DNA of 6,722 nt from assembly GCA_021641325.1 (NCBI GenBank), contig JAJXPD010000121.1:1-6722 (forward strand). Direction: 5' to 3'. Shown here in pieces: positions 6,649 to 6,722 of the stretch (the first letter of the stretch is position 1; the number at the start of each line of letters is the position of its first letter). Source of the DNA: Opitutales bacterium (GTDB taxonomy: Bacteria; Verrucomicrobiota; Verrucomicrobiia; Opitutales; Intestinicryptomonadaceae). The translations under genes and the position numbers were made by a program. Below the pieces are notes generated by a model. The model had not been told where the DNA came from, ran no database searches, and saw nothing but the letters and a program-made list of their open reading frames with translations.

Positions 6649-6722
6649 ATGAAAATCAAGCATGTACTGATATTTGCACTGTCGCTCATCTCGGAGCTTG
6701 CAAGCGCACAAGACATCTACGT
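6649..6722 (+). CDS. Start of a second secreted protein, probably a beta-helix paralogue (3' end outside window)
   Basis: Only 24 complete codons are visible. They encode a clear Sec signal peptide: K2 and K4, a hydrophobic core (VLIFALSLI), and an ASA cleavage site after residue 20. The mature protein would begin QDIYV, which mirrors the DVYV start of the preceding beta-helix protein. The gene begins 18 bp after the previous stop with no terminator between, so the two are probably co-transcribed. The leader CAAAACAAAACAACTACC is A/C-rich with no Shine-Dalgarno sequence. That it is secreted is fairly secure; membership of the beta-helix family is inferred from five residues and the neighbour. 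Confidence 0.65.
   Translation, partial: MKIKHVLIFALSLISELASAQDIY

Overview
The window reads as a stretch of bacterial chromosome, moderately GC-rich by eye, with four genes and the start of a fifth, all on the + strand. The gene mix fits a carbohydrate-degrading anaerobe of the PVC group, perhaps Verrucomicrobiota: a Tat-exported sugar-isomerase-like TIM barrel, tandem secreted beta-helix proteins, a very large PEPCK-like enzyme, and start codons with no Shine-Dalgarno sequence. That assignment is inference from gene content only; no rRNA or other taxonomic marker is present.

Layout. (1) Positions 2-454 hold the C-terminal part of mnmA, the tRNA U34 2-thiouridylase, cut by the window edge. 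(2) After a 60-bp gap with a small hairpin, 515-1468 encodes a 317-aa hydroxypyruvate-isomerase-like TIM barrel with a twin-arginine leader. A textbook intrinsic terminator (1494-1528) closes this unit. (3) A 156-bp region full of nested inverted repeats precedes a very large enzyme ending at 5134. It is best explained as a PPi-type phosphoenolpyruvate carboxykinase of 1149 aa from ATG 1685, or 1174 aa if TTG 1610 is used. (4) A second hairpin/T-tract terminator (5164-5199) ends exactly one base before the ATG of the next gene. A perfect TTGACA lies upstream of it. (5) Positions 5200-6630 encode a secreted 476-aa right-handed beta-helix protein. After 18 bp a second secreted protein begins at 6649; its signal peptide leads straight into the same D-[IV]-Y-V start, so it is probably a paralogue.

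How the genes relate. mnmA is housekeeping. The PEPCK would link PEP and oxaloacetate in central metabolism using pyrophosphate, and its flanking terminators suggest a single-gene transcript. The TIM barrel and beta-helix proteins belong to an envelope or extracellular carbohydrate-handling repertoire, and the last two genes look like one operon. I see no CRISPR array, tRNA, rRNA, insertion sequence or phage gene. The points most worth following are the identity and true start of the large enzyme, the dyad cluster upstream of it, the terminator that abuts a start codon, and the lack of Shine-Dalgarno sequences at every visible start.
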